Of a DNA stretch of 35,076 nt, positions 1 to 7,328 are shown one piece after another (position 1 is the first letter of the stretch; every line of letters starts with the position of its first letter). The DNA comes from Candidatus Binatus soli (GTDB taxonomy: Bacteria; Desulfobacterota; Binatia; Binatales; Binataceae): the NCBI GenBank assembly GCA_002479255.1, contig DLMJ01000040.1, forward strand, positions 1 through 35,076, given 5' to 3'. The translations under genes were made by a program, and so were the position numbers. The notes under the pieces are model-generated. The model was not told the DNA's origin and made no database searches. It was given only the letters and a program-made list of their open reading frames with translations.

Positions 1-290
1 AGCGCGACTGCAACCGCCACGCCAAGCCCGAGCCCGTCGGCAAGCCCGACTGCAACGGCAACCGCAACGGTAACCGCCACGCCAAGCCCGAGCCCGTCGG
101 CAAGCCCGAGCCCGTCGGCAAGCCCGACTGCAACGGCAACCGTGACTGTAACCGCCACGCCGAGCCCGAGCCCGTCGGCAAGCCCGAGCCCGTCGGCAAC
201 CTCGACCTCGACGGCGACTGCGACCAAGACTGCAACTGCAACGCCAACCTCGACGGGAACGGCAACCTCGACGGCAACCTCGACTTCGGG
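1..290 (+). repeat. Tandem low-complexity repeat encoding Ser/Thr/Pro-rich stalk
   Basis: Near-identical units (for example gccaagcccgagcccgtcgg) recur around 20, 78, 96, 159 and 180, separated by acTGCAACGGCAACC-like spacers. All units keep the reading frame. Such arrays can change copy number by slippage or recombination, changing stalk length without frameshift. Confidence 0.8.
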
Positions 291-2568
291 GGGGCCAACG
301 GCAACGCCGACGCCGGGAGTGGAGGCGGGCAGCATCCTGGTGGCGGGCGGCGATCTGGGCGGCAAGCTGGGAAATCTCCTCAACTTGGCGACTTCGACGG
401 TGTCGAGCGCGACCGCGCAGGTCTTCAACGCAAACGCCAGCACTCCCGCCTTCCTGCTGGTGAGCCCGCTCAACACCGCGCGCGAGTCTGGCGCGACAGT
501 GGTGCTGCTCACCGGGCAGACCCTGATCGTGGGCGGTTCGGACTGCGTGGGTGGGGTGGGGTCCGCGTTTGGCGGCGAGACCGGTGGCTTCACGTGCAAC
601 GCGCTGCAGACGGCGGAGTTGTACACCGAGAGCGCTTCGGGGGGGACGTTCAAGTACGCTGGTACGTCGTTTGGCGCCAACCCCGGCGGCATGATGACGA
701 CCGCGCGCAGCGGGCCGACCGCAACCCTGATCTCGGGCTGCGATTGCGACTTGGACGGCGATGTGCTGATCGTGGGCGGCTCGACCGGCAGCTCGTACCT
801 GGCGACCTCCACGCCGTCTGGAGCGCCGAGCATGACCGCGCTCAATACGGCGGAGTTGTACGACCCGACGACCGACACCTTCACGGCGGTAACTGCGCCG
901 ATTCCGGGATGCCCGGCGGGAGAGGACATTATCTCGACGCCGCCATGCACCGGCAAGCTCGCTTCGGTTTGCGCTCTGCCCGCAATCGTGAGTCCGATTA
1001 CGTCGGTAAGTGAAAGCGGGACAACTGTAACCGTCACCAGCCCGGCGAACCCGCCCGGCCTTACCATCGGCAGCAGCGTTGCAGTTTCCGGCGTTGGAGC
1101 TGCCGGGGCAAGCATTCCCGCATACAACAATGTCTTCATCGTAACCGGAATTCCCTCGGGCACGACGTTCACCTTCTCGGAACCCTCCACAGTAACAGGA
1201 TTGGCCACCGGGACAGGCGGACTTGCCCAAGCCGGGAACATTTTGACGACAACTGAAAGCGGAACAACTGTAACCGCCACCACCACAGTGAATCCGGTCA
1301 GCCTGGGCCTGATCGTTGGTGACTTGGTGTCAGTCACCGGCGTGAGCGTTGTGGGCTACGACGGCCCCTTCGTCGTAACCGCCATTCCATCGAGCACCTC
1401 GTTCCAATACACCCCAGCTGGGTCTCTAAGTGCGATTACCTCTGCATCCGAAAGCGGAACAACCGTAACGATCACCAGCGTCGCGAATCCGGCTGGCCTG
1501 AAAGTTGGTAACGAGGTTGTAATTAGCGGCGTAAGCGTTGCGGGATACAACGGAACCTTCACCGTAACCGAAATTGGTACCGGCCTCACCACGTTCCAAT
1601 ACACGGCCGCCTCAGGGTTGACCGCTGGGACGGGTGGAGCGGCTGCAGCCATCGCGGAAGGATTGGCCGCTGGGCAAGGTGGAACGGCAGCAGGCCAAAC
1701 TTATGAGTGCGGCATGGTGGACCAGGGCGCAGCGCTGATCCCGAACGACGGCGGCCAGGTGCTGCTGGCGGGCGGCGACTTGGTGACGTTCCTTGGCGAA
1801 TCGTCGAACCTGTCGTTCATCTTCAACCCGGTTACGCAGACCTTCGCGGGCACCGGGAACCTGAATACCCCGCGCGAGGAGTTCACGCTGGTGCCGATGG
1901 ATCCGTCCGTGGTTAAAGGTGCGCTGTCCGGCGACGTGGTCGCGTTTGGCGGCATCGAGGCTAATAGCGCCGTCTGCTCCGTCGCGGGAGATATCGTTGC
2001 GACCACGCTCAATACGGCGGAAGTGTTCAACCCGGGCACGGGGACCTGGAGCGTGCCGGCCAGCAAAATGGGAGTGAAACGCGCGGGCGCGGCGACACTG
2101 ATAGAGGCCGGCCCCCTCGCGGGCGAAGTGATCCTGCCCGGCGGCGTGGACGTCGAGGCGGGCACGCTGCCTATAACCTGCTCGGGCGTCACAAACCTGG
2201 TACAGGCGGCGACGACTGAGACCGACCTGTACAATCCGGGCTCGGGAACGGGCGGCACCTTCACCTCGAGCACCTCGCTCGCGACCGGAAATCTCAATCA
2301 GGCGCGCGAAGGCCAGGGCCAGGGCGTAATCGGAGTGGGGACCGACGAGACCGAAGTAATGGTAATCGGCGGCGCGTGCACTCTTACGCCACCGAGCCTG
2401 CAGTCGGTGGCCATCGGCACCTCAACTGCGAAGGTCTACTGCGACCCCGTCGCGCAGGCCGATTACTCGGAGATCTACAGCCAGTCGACCAAGACCTGGA
2501 CGGTCGGCCCGGCCCCGGCCACCGGCTTCACTCCGGCCAACATTTCGGAATATGCGGTGCTGCCATAG
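1..2568 (+). CDS. Kelch-repeat surface protein with Ser/Thr/Pro stalk (5' end outside window)
   Basis: The frame is open from base 1, so the GTG at 142 is almost certainly internal and the true start lies to the left. Bases 1-300 encode a low-complexity Ala/Thr/Ser/Pro stalk (units such as TATPSPSPSASP). Kelch-type propeller blades follow, with paired-glycine strands (ILVAGGD, VLIVGGS, VLLAGGD, VVAFGGI, EVMVIGG) and typical LNTAELYDP / LNTAEVFNP blade endings. Three related ~70-residue repeats (bases ~990-1660) containing ESGTTVT and GYNGTFTVT interrupt the propeller between blades. Kelch propellers of this sort are usually extracellular binding modules; a catalytic role as in galactose oxidase cannot be shown. 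The missing N-terminus would hold any signal peptide. A strong terminator lies 33 bases after the stop. Confidence 0.8.
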   Translation, partial: SATATATPSPSPSASPTATATATVTATPSPSPSASPSPSASPTATATVTVTATPSPSPSASPSPSATSTSTATATKTATATPTSTGTATSTATSTSGGPTATPTPGVEAGSILVAGGDLGGKLGNLLNLATSTVSSATAQVFNANASTPAFLLVSPLNTARESGATVVLLTGQTLIVGGSDCVGGVGSAFGGETGGFTCNALQTAELYTESASGGTFKYAGTSFGANPGGMMTTARSGPTATLISGCDCDLDGDVLIVGGSTGSSYLATSTPSGAPSMTALNTAELYDPTTDTFTAVTAPIPGCPAGEDIISTPPCTGKLASVCALPAIVSPITSVSESGTTVTVTSPANPPGLTIGSSVAVSGVGAAGASIPAYNNVFIVTGIPSGTTFTFSEPSTVTGLATGTGGLAQAGNILTTTESGTTVTATTTVNPVSLGLIVGDLVSVTGVSVVGYDGPFVVTAIPSSTSFQYTPAGSLSAITSASESGTTVTITSVANPAGLKVGNEVVISGVSVAGYNGTFTVTEIGTGLTTFQYTAASGLTAGTGGAAAAIAEGLAAGQGGTAAGQTYECGMVDQGAALIPNDGGQVLLAGGDLVTFLGESSNLSFIFNPVTQTFAGTGNLNTPREEFTLVPMDPSVVKGALSGDVVAFGGIEANSAVCSVAGDIVATTLNTAEVFNPGTGTWSVPASKMGVKRAGAATLIEAGPLAGEVILPGGVDVEAGTLPITCSGVTNLVQAATTETDLYNPGSGTGGTFTSSTSLATGNLNQAREGQGQGVIGVGTDETEVMVIGGACTLTPPSLQSVAIGTSTAKVYCDPVAQADYSEIYSQSTKTWTVGPAPATGFTPANISEYAVLP
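990..1660 (+). repeat. Three in-frame Ig-like protein repeats inside the kelch gene
   Basis: Three consecutive segments (about 990-1235, 1236-1430, 1431-1660) share the order ESGTTVT - NP.GL.VG - V.VSGV - GYNG.F.VT - TTFQYT - GTGG. They interrupt the kelch blades. The second and third copies are the most alike. The fold assignment (small beta-sandwich) is inferred from the strand pattern. Confidence 0.65.
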
Positions 2569-2601
2569 CCGGGCGCCTCGAAACAGACTGACCTAACCGG
2601 C

Positions 2602-2633
2602 AACGCCGGCCCCCCAAAAGGGGGGCCGGCGTT
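2602..2633 (+). terminator. Strong hairpin terminator after kelch gene
   Basis: A perfect 14-bp stem (2602-2615 with 2620-2633) closes on an AAAA loop. The run after it is gttgttgc rather than a clean T-tract, so it could equally be bidirectional or partly Rho-assisted. Confidence 0.75.
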
Positions 2634-2668
2634 GTTGCATCCGGACCGAAAGAAAGATCGAGAGAGCA

Positions 2669-4444
2669 TTGGTAAAACCGCGACACTCTTCGGATTCCGC
2701 TTCATCAGAATCCGCTCGGCCCGTTGGTGATGCCGGCGAAGCGTCCGCCTTTCCCTTCAAAGGAATCGACGCGGCGATACTCGCGCTCATCCTCGGGGTT
2801 GCGCTGCTCCTGATCGCGGGTACGGGATTTGCCAACGGAGAGGAATTGTGGCCGATGCCCGACGCGGTTGAATACGCGGCGATCGCGGTAAACCTGGATC
2901 GCGGCCTGGGCCCGGTGCTCCATTTCGGGGGATATTCTTATCCGTGCCGCTATACGATCGGTTATCCGCTCATCCTCGCCGCGGCGTATCCGCTTCTGGG
3001 CCATAGGCCCGAGCGGCTTTGCCTGGTTACCGCTCTGACGGCATTGGTCGCGATAGCCGGGCTTTACATTCTGACCCTGTGGGCGTTCGACCGGCCAAGC
3101 GCGATTTTGGCCGGGTTGCTGCTGGCTACATCGCCGCATTTTCTCGGGCTTTCCACCTGCGTGCTGAGTGACGTTCCTGCGCTTGCCGTCGCAGTCCTCG
3201 CTGCACTGGCATTCTTGTATGCTCAGGAAAAAGAAAGCCTGGTTGCGTCCGCGCTGTGCGGGCTGCTGGCCGGCTTGGCCCTCACAATCCGCGCCACCAA
3301 TGGCGCCATTTTAGTCGGAATGCTCGCGGCGGCTCTGCTCGTCCGGCCACGCAGATTGCAGTTCGCGCGGGTGATGGCGTTCGCAATCGGATTCAGCGCA
3401 TTTCCAGGATTGCAGGCTTGGGTAAATCTGCACTACCTCGGTTCGCCGCTCTCGACCGGTTACGTGTTCTGGTGGCCGGAGGCCTACAGCTCAGTTTTCA
3501 CGGCCTTTGAGCTGCGGTTTCTGTTTGTACCCTGGGATTCGAGCTATCAGCACGGAAATCTTGTCGCTTATGCTCTGGCAATGCTTGGTCTCGACGGCCT
3601 GCTCGGCCAGCTTAATTTGGGTACTGAGTACCGAACGTTAACTGCCTCGCGCTACGCTTTTTACCCGTTTCCAGTGGCGGTCTTCGCAACCTTGGGCGTG
3701 TTCTTCGCCATCCGCCGCAAGCGCCGCACCGCAAGCACGATGCGCGCGTTGTATTTGGGCTTCGGCTTTCTTGCCTCGCTGTTGCTAATTTACCTCTTTT
3801 ATTTCTATGTCGATCCTCGCTTCCTGCTACCGGCGTTCTTTATCGTCTTTGCCGCGGCGGGCTGGGGGCTGGTCAGCGCGAATCGAAGGCTCGAGATGGG
3901 ATGGGCGGGATTTGCGGTGATTGCTCTGGATGTGCTTCTCGCCGGCACGATTGTGGTCGAGACGGTTTCCCGGCTTGCGATGCCGCCGCCGCGGTCGAAA
4001 CTGGTCGCCGATGTGCTCGCGATACGGCCGCGGCTGAAGAACGCCGTGGTGGTCAGCGATATTTCTTTGCAATGGATCGAGCTTCTTGCGGGCGGAGAAC
4101 GAACCGAATTCATCGGCCTCAACAGTTTTTCTGCCGCACAAGTGAGAGATCAAGTGGTAACCGAATACCATCTGGACCTGCTGTACAAGAAAAAGTCCGA
4201 AGGATGGTCCATGCCGATACCGCCGGTACTTCTTCCCGGCGGCAAACTCGACTTGGCCGAAGCGCGCAAGCTCGCAGAGGAGGATGAGAAGGGACGCCCG
4301 GTGTACCTGCTCGTGGTGATGCCGAGGACCGACGAATGGTTCGATCTGGTTCAGCGGGAGTTCACCGAGATCGATCGCCACTTCTCCCACGAAACGGTCG
4401 TAGACTACCCCGAAGTGGGGCTTTACCGTCTGAAGCCGCACTAA
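2669..4444 (+). CDS. GT-C family membrane glycosyltransferase (PMT/ArnT-like)
   Basis: 591 residues from a TTG start preceded by a purine-rich stretch. The first membrane segment spans about residues 34-52, followed by a loop with WPMPDAVEYA (Asp65, Glu68), the position of the acidic catalytic residue in dolichyl-phosphate-mannose mannosyltransferase/ArnT-type GT-C enzymes. Many further hydrophobic helices follow, then a soluble C-terminal domain of about 150 residues. Such enzymes transfer a sugar from a polyprenyl-phosphate donor to protein or lipid on the outer face of the inner membrane. The sugar and acceptor cannot be told. The upstream neighbour has a Ser/Thr-rich stalk that could be an O-glycosylation target, but the terminator between them argues against a tight operon. 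TTG start chosen for lack of a good ATG before the first helix. Confidence 0.7.
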   Translation: MVKPRHSSDSASSESARPVGDAGEASAFPFKGIDAAILALILGVALLLIAGTGFANGEELWPMPDAVEYAAIAVNLDRGLGPVLHFGGYSYPCRYTIGYPLILAAAYPLLGHRPERLCLVTALTALVAIAGLYILTLWAFDRPSAILAGLLLATSPHFLGLSTCVLSDVPALAVAVLAALAFLYAQEKESLVASALCGLLAGLALTIRATNGAILVGMLAAALLVRPRRLQFARVMAFAIGFSAFPGLQAWVNLHYLGSPLSTGYVFWWPEAYSSVFTAFELRFLFVPWDSSYQHGNLVAYALAMLGLDGLLGQLNLGTEYRTLTASRYAFYPFPVAVFATLGVFFAIRRKRRTASTMRALYLGFGFLASLLLIYLFYFYVDPRFLLPAFFIVFAAAGWGLVSANRRLEMGWAGFAVIALDVLLAGTIVVETVSRLAMPPPRSKLVADVLAIRPRLKNAVVVSDISLQWIELLAGGERTEFIGLNSFSAAQVRDQVVTEYHLDLLYKKKSEGWSMPIPPVLLPGGKLDLAEARKLAEEDEKGRPVYLLVVMPRTDEWFDLVQREFTEIDRHFSHETVVDYPEVGLYRLKPH

Positions 4445-4553
4445 CCCGCCCGAATCCGCACGAGATCTATAAGCAAACCGCGGTTCGAACTCCCTAATTA
4501 TTAGATACCTTGCTTTGGCAGGCCTGAAATTTCCCGCTTTATCGCGTGGTTAC

Positions 4554-4597
4554 ACTGTATCGATCGGTGCCATCTGTTCGTTACAGAAGGATACAGT
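4554..4597. promoter_or_regulatory. Inverted repeat ACTGTATC-N28-GATACAGT, candidate activator site
   Basis: Perfect 8-bp half-sites at 4554-4561 and 4590-4597, with an internal CTGT..ACAG pair between them. They lie about 60-105 bases upstream of the -24 GG of the sigma-54 promoter, where enhancer-binding proteins usually bind. Function is inferred from position. Confidence 0.4.
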
Positions 4598-4617
4598 ATG
4601 CTGTGTTCCCACGGATG

Positions 4618-4678
4618 ACTTATCGAAAAAATCACACATTTTAAGGGCCTCTAATAAGGCACGAACTTTGCGATAAGT
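4618..4678. promoter_or_regulatory. Inverted repeat ACTTATCG...CGATAAGT flanking the sigma-54 promoter
   Basis: Perfect 8-bp arms at 4618-4625 and 4671-4678. The right arm overlaps the -12 element, so a protein bound here, or a looped pair, could modulate the promoter. It may also be chance. Confidence 0.3.
4656..4672 (+). promoter_or_regulatory. Sigma-54 (RpoN) promoter for tetraheme cytochrome
   Basis: The sequence AGGCACGAACTTTGCG matches the TGGCACG-N4-TTGC consensus. GG at 4658-4659 and GC at 4670-4671 are separated by exactly ten bases. Transcription would start near 4683, giving a leader of about 90 bases before the ATG at 4774. Confidence 0.7.
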
Positions 4679-4773
4679 TGGTTCTGAGCAGAACAGCACT
4701 CTAGACATAAAGACAGTTTTGGACAAACAAAGGGACGCGCGTAATCGCACAGGAGGATCAGGAGAAAAAGTTT

Positions 4774-5619
4774 ATGAAACGAAAAATCGGGGTCATTGTA
4801 CTGGCCGCAATAGCGGTATTGGGGATGGCGAGGGGACACTCTTGGGCGCTCGGAACTGAGACACCAGGGGCGGGCATCACCGGAACGGTCCATGATTTTA
4901 CAGGCGGTTTTGCCGGTACGCTGCCCACAGTGCCCATCGGCCAATGCACCTTCTGCCATACGCCTCATGGTGCAATATCGACCACTCTGTTGTGGAACCA
5001 TGAACTCTCCGGGCAGACGTACAATTGGGATATCACCGCGACCACGGCGGGCACCCCATTTCCGACGATCGTCGACCAGACTTGGCAGGGACCGACGGCG
5101 AAGTGCCTGAGCTGTCATGACGGCACAGTGGCAATCGGCGCGATCAACTGGTTCGACTCCGGCCACGGCGGTGGGGGAGCTTGGGCTGGAACACCGAAAG
5201 TATCACCGTACTATGCCAAGCCGATCATCAACAAGTTTGCCAGTCTGCAAGGCCTGAGCAATAGCGGCGCCGCCTCGACCCTGTCGGGCGTACATCCGGT
5301 GGCGATGCCGTATCCTATGGGGCAGGTACGGAACACGTACAATGCGGTCCAGACCGGCGGAGCTTTCCAGCCCAGCCAATGGTTCAGTCCGCCACAAGGG
5401 AACGTCCGTCTCTACATGCAGACCGGCAGCACTGTCAGCCTTGGCTACAACGGAGCCACTGCCTGGACAAATCCCAGTCTGTCAGCTAATGCCGGCATGG
5501 AGTGCTCGTCCTGCCACGACGTGCACAACAAGCTGACCAAGGATGGCTACCTCCTAGTCGGACTCGGGACCGGCACCGGAGCCACCTATCTCTGCAACAT
5601 GTGCCATAACAAGTACTAG
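4774..5619 (+). CDS. Secreted tetraheme c-type cytochrome
   Basis: 281 residues with an N-terminal signal peptide (MKRKIGVIVLAAIAVLG..., cleavage likely near SWA-LG at residue 25). Four CXXCH haem sites: CTFCH 58-62, CLSCH 111-115, CSSCH 244-248 and CNMCH 274-278, the last three residues from the end. Additional His40, 65, 76, 131, 174 and 251 can serve as distal axial ligands, enough for four bis-His haems. CTFCHTPHG, CLSCHDGTVA, a GVHPV motif and CSSCHDVH mark the paired-CXXCH cytochrome family. The general form (short N-terminal His segment, widely spaced haems, terminal CN.CH) recalls filament-forming tetraheme cytochromes such as OmcE, but this comparison is from memory of motifs. The first four haems of the dodecaheme protein at 11463 have the same order. 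It has its own sigma-54 promoter and terminator. Confidence 0.9.
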   Translation: MKRKIGVIVLAAIAVLGMARGHSWALGTETPGAGITGTVHDFTGGFAGTLPTVPIGQCTFCHTPHGAISTTLLWNHELSGQTYNWDITATTAGTPFPTIVDQTWQGPTAKCLSCHDGTVAIGAINWFDSGHGGGGAWAGTPKVSPYYAKPIINKFASLQGLSNSGAASTLSGVHPVAMPYPMGQVRNTYNAVQTGGAFQPSQWFSPPQGNVRLYMQTGSTVSLGYNGATAWTNPSLSANAGMECSSCHDVHNKLTKDGYLLVGLGTGTGATYLCNMCHNKY

Positions 5620-5640
5620 GTTCTGGCGCCGATTCAACAG

Positions 5641-5677
5641 CGAAGGCCCGGCACGATGCCGGGCCTTCGCGTTTTTT
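5641..5677 (+). terminator. Rho-independent terminator after tetraheme cytochrome
   Basis: A perfect 12-bp GC-rich stem (5641-5652 with 5658-5669) around an ACGAT loop is followed by cgtttttt. This separates the cytochrome transcript from the downstream conduit operon. Confidence 0.92.
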
Positions 5678-5979
5678 GGCTGCCAACGCCTGGCAATCCG
5701 GCTTATCAGGAGGGAGTCCAAGTCTGCTTTCGGGGTTCGTGGGATAGCTGTCTCCTTTGGATTCTCTTCGCGCCGCCTGATCCCAAAGGGAGCACCCAAA
5801 TTCCAGTGATCCTCGTTTTCTTATCTTAAGGTTTAGACATTTTGAGCGGAGCTTCTAGGGCACGGTCCTTGCTCCATCAAACATGTTTTTGCCAAGTTCT
5901 GCTGTAGTTTGACCGTTTTTTGAAAACAAAAGATTGCAATGCGGCCGGAAGACTGGGGGGTGAACGGAGAACTGTCAGC
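5678..5979. other. Regulatory intergenic region upstream of conduit operon
   Basis: About 300 bases after the terminator carry no supported gene. They hold a bulged inverted repeat (ctcctttgg 5752-5760 with ccaaagggag 5783-5792), about 65 bases upstream of a sigma-54 promoter, and AT-rich sequence leading to the NHL lipoprotein start. Confidence 0.6.
5857..5873 (+). promoter_or_regulatory. Sigma-54 (RpoN) promoter for conduit operon
   Basis: The sequence GGGCACGGTCCTTGCT matches TGGCACG-N4-TTGCT. GG at 5859-5860 and GC at 5871-5872 have the obligatory ten-base spacing. The predicted start is near 5884, about 95 bases before the ATG at 5980, a leader length like that of the upstream cytochrome gene. 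Confidence 0.72.
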
Positions 5980-7104
5980 ATGATTGCTCATAAATCGTTC
6001 TACACGAAGGTTGCAAGCTGGATCGGTCTGGGCCTGATCACCTTAGCTGCCGGGTGCGCTGCGCAAAAGCCGGTGGAGGAGCCAGGTCCGTTCTGGCCGC
6101 CCCCTCCGCAGCAGGCCCGGATCGAATTCGTGCGCACCATCTCGAGCGAGGACGATGTCGTGCACAACACCACGTTCACGCAAACGGTGTCCAATTTCCT
6201 TGCCGGGACGAAGCCGACGCCTGCTCAAATCGTGGAGCCAGACGGACTCGCGGTCTCCGACGATGGCAGCGTGCTCTACGTCTCGGACCGTGCGCAGGGC
6301 GCGGTGTTCGTGTTCGACTTCGGCAAGAAGAAGTTTCTCAAGGTCGGGGCGGACAATGGAGGGTTGGAGTGGCCGATCGGAGTGGCGCTGGACGGCGAAC
6401 AGAACATTTATGTCGCGGAGCAGGGCAAGAAAGCCATCACGGTATTCGATCCGAGCGGGAAACAGCTACGTTCCATCACCGATTCCAGCCTGGAGCGGCC
6501 GAGCGGCATCGCGATCGACCGCGAGCGCAGGCGCCTCTATGTGGCCGATACGTCGCACGCAACGTCCAAGGAGCATACGGTCAAAATCTTCAGTCTCGAC
6601 GGAAAACTGATTGGAAAAATCGGCGGGGAGAAGGGCTACGCTCCGGGGCATTTCCTGTTTCCCACCTACGTTTGGGTTGACAGTAACGGCGATGTATACG
6701 TGACGGATACGATGAACTGCCGGGTGCAAGCGTTCAGCCCCGACGGGAAATATTTGCGCAGCTACGGTGAGCGCGGCGATGCGTGGGGACAGTTCAGCCG
6801 GCCCAAGGGCGTGGCGCTGGACACCTTCCACAACGTTTACGTTGTGGACTCCGGATGGAGCAATGTCCAAATTTTCAATCCGCAGGGGCAGATCCTGCTG
6901 TTCTTTGGCGGCCGCGGACCGCTTCCGGGCCAGCTCAAGAACGCTACCGCGCTTACGATAGACAAGAACAATCGCATCTACGTCGGCGACTACCTGAATC
7001 ACCGGATCGAAGTATACCAACTGGTCAATACCACCGCGGCTGACAGCGTGCCTGATTCCGGGGCGCCACCGGCGGCGCCGGCCACGGATTCGCCGAAAAG
7101 CTGA
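5980..7104 (+). CDS. NHL-repeat outer-membrane lipoprotein (six-bladed propeller)
   Basis: The frame is open from a TTG at 5920, but the ATG at 5980 follows a cggaga motif and begins a clean lipoprotein signal with lipobox L-A-A-G-C (Cys26). The +2 residue is Ala, which fits outer-membrane sorting. Mature length is about 349 residues. After a Pro-rich segment (FWPPPPQQARIEFVRTISS) come six NHL repeats ending in YVSDRAQG, YVAEQGKK, YVADTSHA, YVTDTMNC, YVVDSGWS and YVGDYLNH, enough for a complete propeller. NHL lipoproteins are often encoded beside multihaem cytochromes in metal-reducing Deltaproteobacteria; a scaffold or assembly role is inferred, not shown. It is the first gene of the sigma-54 operon and a paralogue of the protein at 10349. 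Confidence 0.85.
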   Translation: MIAHKSFYTKVASWIGLGLITLAAGCAAQKPVEEPGPFWPPPPQQARIEFVRTISSEDDVVHNTTFTQTVSNFLAGTKPTPAQIVEPDGLAVSDDGSVLYVSDRAQGAVFVFDFGKKKFLKVGADNGGLEWPIGVALDGEQNIYVAEQGKKAITVFDPSGKQLRSITDSSLERPSGIAIDRERRRLYVADTSHATSKEHTVKIFSLDGKLIGKIGGEKGYAPGHFLFPTYVWVDSNGDVYVTDTMNCRVQAFSPDGKYLRSYGERGDAWGQFSRPKGVALDTFHNVYVVDSGWSNVQIFNPQGQILLFFGGRGPLPGQLKNATALTIDKNNRIYVGDYLNHRIEVYQLVNTTAADSVPDSGAPPAAPATDSPKS

Positions 7105-7328
7105 GCCCAGCACGGTCCGCGCGCGGGATGGGCCGCGAGGAACCGCGCTTGGAGTGAAACGAAAGCGACCGGTCTCAAGTGTCGGGTGAAGGATGCAATG
7201 AGCGGACGGGGTCAGGGCGAGCATCCAGTCTCATCCAAATGCTGAGCGAATCGAGAGAGGCGCCCGATGCCATCCAGTTCTCCGACAGCAACGGTTCCGC
7301 GATGGCGGGCTGGTAGCGGGCGATCGCG

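Larger units (their letters stand above)
4445..4773. other. Regulatory intergenic region upstream of tetraheme cytochrome
   Basis: 329 bases without a gene, more AT-rich than the flanks. It holds two perfect 8-bp inverted repeats, a sigma-54 promoter match and a strong ribosome-binding site (aggaggatcaggag, 4751-4764) for the cytochrome ATG at 4774. Confidence 0.7.

Noticed and set aside
4482..4493. GGTTCGAACTCC resembling a tRNA T-loop
   Set aside because: Flanking bases do not pair as a T stem, and no acceptor, D or anticodon arms are found.
4690..4773. Possible c-di-GMP (GEMM) riboswitch before the cytochrome (GGACAAACAAAGGGACGCG)
   Set aside because: Only scattered similarity to the core; the required P2/P3 stems and tetraloop receptor are absent.
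5920..5979. TTG-initiated N-terminal extension of the first NHL lipoprotein
   Set aside because: The added residues are polar and precede a complete lipoprotein signal that starts at ATG 5980 with a better ribosome-binding site.
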